Source: Capnocytophaga canis (lineage in GTDB: Bacteria; Bacteroidota; Bacteroidia; Flavobacteriales; Flavobacteriaceae). From it: 34,911 nt of DNA. A program made the translations under genes and the position numbers. Below the pieces are notes generated by a model, which did not search any database, was not told where the DNA came from, and was given only the letters and a program-made list of their open reading frames with translations. The stretch is from positions 1-34,911 of the forward strand of contig NZ_CDOI01000068.1 of NCBI RefSeq assembly GCF_000827555.1, in the 5' to 3' direction. Within the stretch, counting starts at the first letter, position 1; every line of letters begins with the position of its first letter. Positions 34,181 to 34,911 of this stretch are shown here, one piece after another.

Positions 34181-34911
34181 ATGGCACTCCTCAGGCGAGG
34201 CAAAAATACAAATAAACCCGTAATCAGACAAATTTTAGATCTCATTCCTACGCATATTTTAAGAGCCGAAATCGCTAAACATCAGTCCGATAAGGGAAAG
34301 TCTACCTATAAAACTCGCGATCAATTGGAGGCACTAACTTTCGGACAGCTGAATAAATGCTATACGTTATCCGACATAAGTTGCGGATTATCAGTTAGTA
34401 GCACCTTCCTAAGCGATCTCCAACTCAAACAAAGTCCCGCAAAATCAACAATGAGTGATGGAAACAAAGTAAGACATTATGGAGAATTTAAAGATTTGTA
34501 TTCCAGTCTTTTAAAGTATTACAAACACTCTTTAAAAGCCAAACATCAAAGTCATATCATCGATGAAATCCAAAACCACAAAATAAAAATCATTGACAGT
34601 ACTACCATTAGCCTGTGTTTAAGTCTTTTCAACTGGGCAAAATTTATTCACAAAATTTTATTTGTTTCAAAGGTGTTCATGATACGCTTCGCTTGATTCG
34701 GACAGCTAAAGGCGGACTCAAAATTCACACCGTTTGGGACGATCAACTTGGATTGCCTGATGAAAAAGACCACGACATCCTCAAAGATGAAATCATCGTT
34801 TTGACTTCAAACAAGGCTATGAAGTAAAATTTACAGATAAAAACTTTTCTTGGCACGAGTGAAAATGCGGTGAAATCACAGATTTATGTAGCTTTGATTT
34901 GCTATCTTCTG
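34181..34911 (+). pseudogene. Decayed IS4-family (DUF4372-type) transposase
   Basis: A broken insertion-sequence transposase running off the right edge. The N-terminal DUF4372-like domain (MALLRRGKNTNKPVIRQIL...YKTRDQLEALTFGQL) and the first catalytic Asp in KIIDSTTISLCLSLFNWAKF are intact. After NWAKF (ending 34645) 53 extra bases precede RTAKGGLKIHTVWDD (from 34699), which shifts the frame and adds a stop. After LGLPD (about 34756) the region expected to hold the second catalytic Asp is missing. The frame then jumps again to FDFKQGYEVKFTDKN (34800-34844) and to FLGTSENAVKSQIYVALICY (34846 to end), with the catalytic-Glu region lost between them. A TATATTTG box lies at 34149-34156. It cannot encode an active enzyme. 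Confidence 0.87.

Overview
The window looks like a chromosomal segment of a low-GC member of the Flavobacteriaceae (Bacteroidota). The evidence is the gene content (a GLPGLI protein, DUF3276, DUF3667 and DUF3810 proteins, single-chain glycyl-tRNA synthetase, SusC-like receptors with carboxypeptidase-regulatory N-domains), the repeated TAnnTTTG promoter boxes typical of the phylum, and the lack of clear Shine-Dalgarno sequences. A Capnocytophaga-like genus is plausible, but that is inference from general gene content and was not tested.

Layout. 1-1671: the C-terminal end of a concentrative nucleoside transporter converges on a sua5-dCMP deaminase pair. 1854-4459: a FUSC-family membrane protein and a PUR-like DUF3276 protein. 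4665-8050 (all minus): bacilliredoxin, acyltransferase, mnmA and a second acyltransferase, with several hairpins between them. 8231-10219: acetyl-CoA synthetase. 10337-14333 (minus): DUF3810 protease-like protein, alpha/beta hydrolase, engB and a DUF3667 membrane protein. 14578-16978: pepD converging on a tandem UspA protein across a strong bidirectional terminator. 17350-21285: a coiled-coil lipoprotein, a 114-bp MITE-like inverted-repeat element, and a GLPGLI protein overlapping an outer-membrane barrel gene that must use a non-ATG start. 21498-24344: gcvP. 24603-26499 (minus): the Fe-S repair protein Ric, a tiny secreted Cys/Lys-repeat protein, and comF. 26601-29458: glyS and a class III aminotransferase. 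29659-30684 (minus): tsaD.

The most interesting part is 30799-34003 (minus). It is a compact operon of a HYC_CC_PP-type small exported protein, a TonB-dependent receptor and an exported heavy-metal-associated (HMA) protein, ended by a T-tailed terminator. All three products carry adjacent cysteine pairs, which suggests an envelope system handling a soft metal such as copper. No substrate can be proved from sequence. A decayed IS4-family transposase lies immediately upstream, at the right edge.

Most of the window is housekeeping: tRNA modification (Sua5 and TsaD for t6A, MnmA for s2U34), translation (GlyS), ribosome assembly (EngB), acetate activation, glycine cleavage and phospholipid acylation. 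No rRNA, tRNA, CRISPR array, phage or conjugative module was seen.
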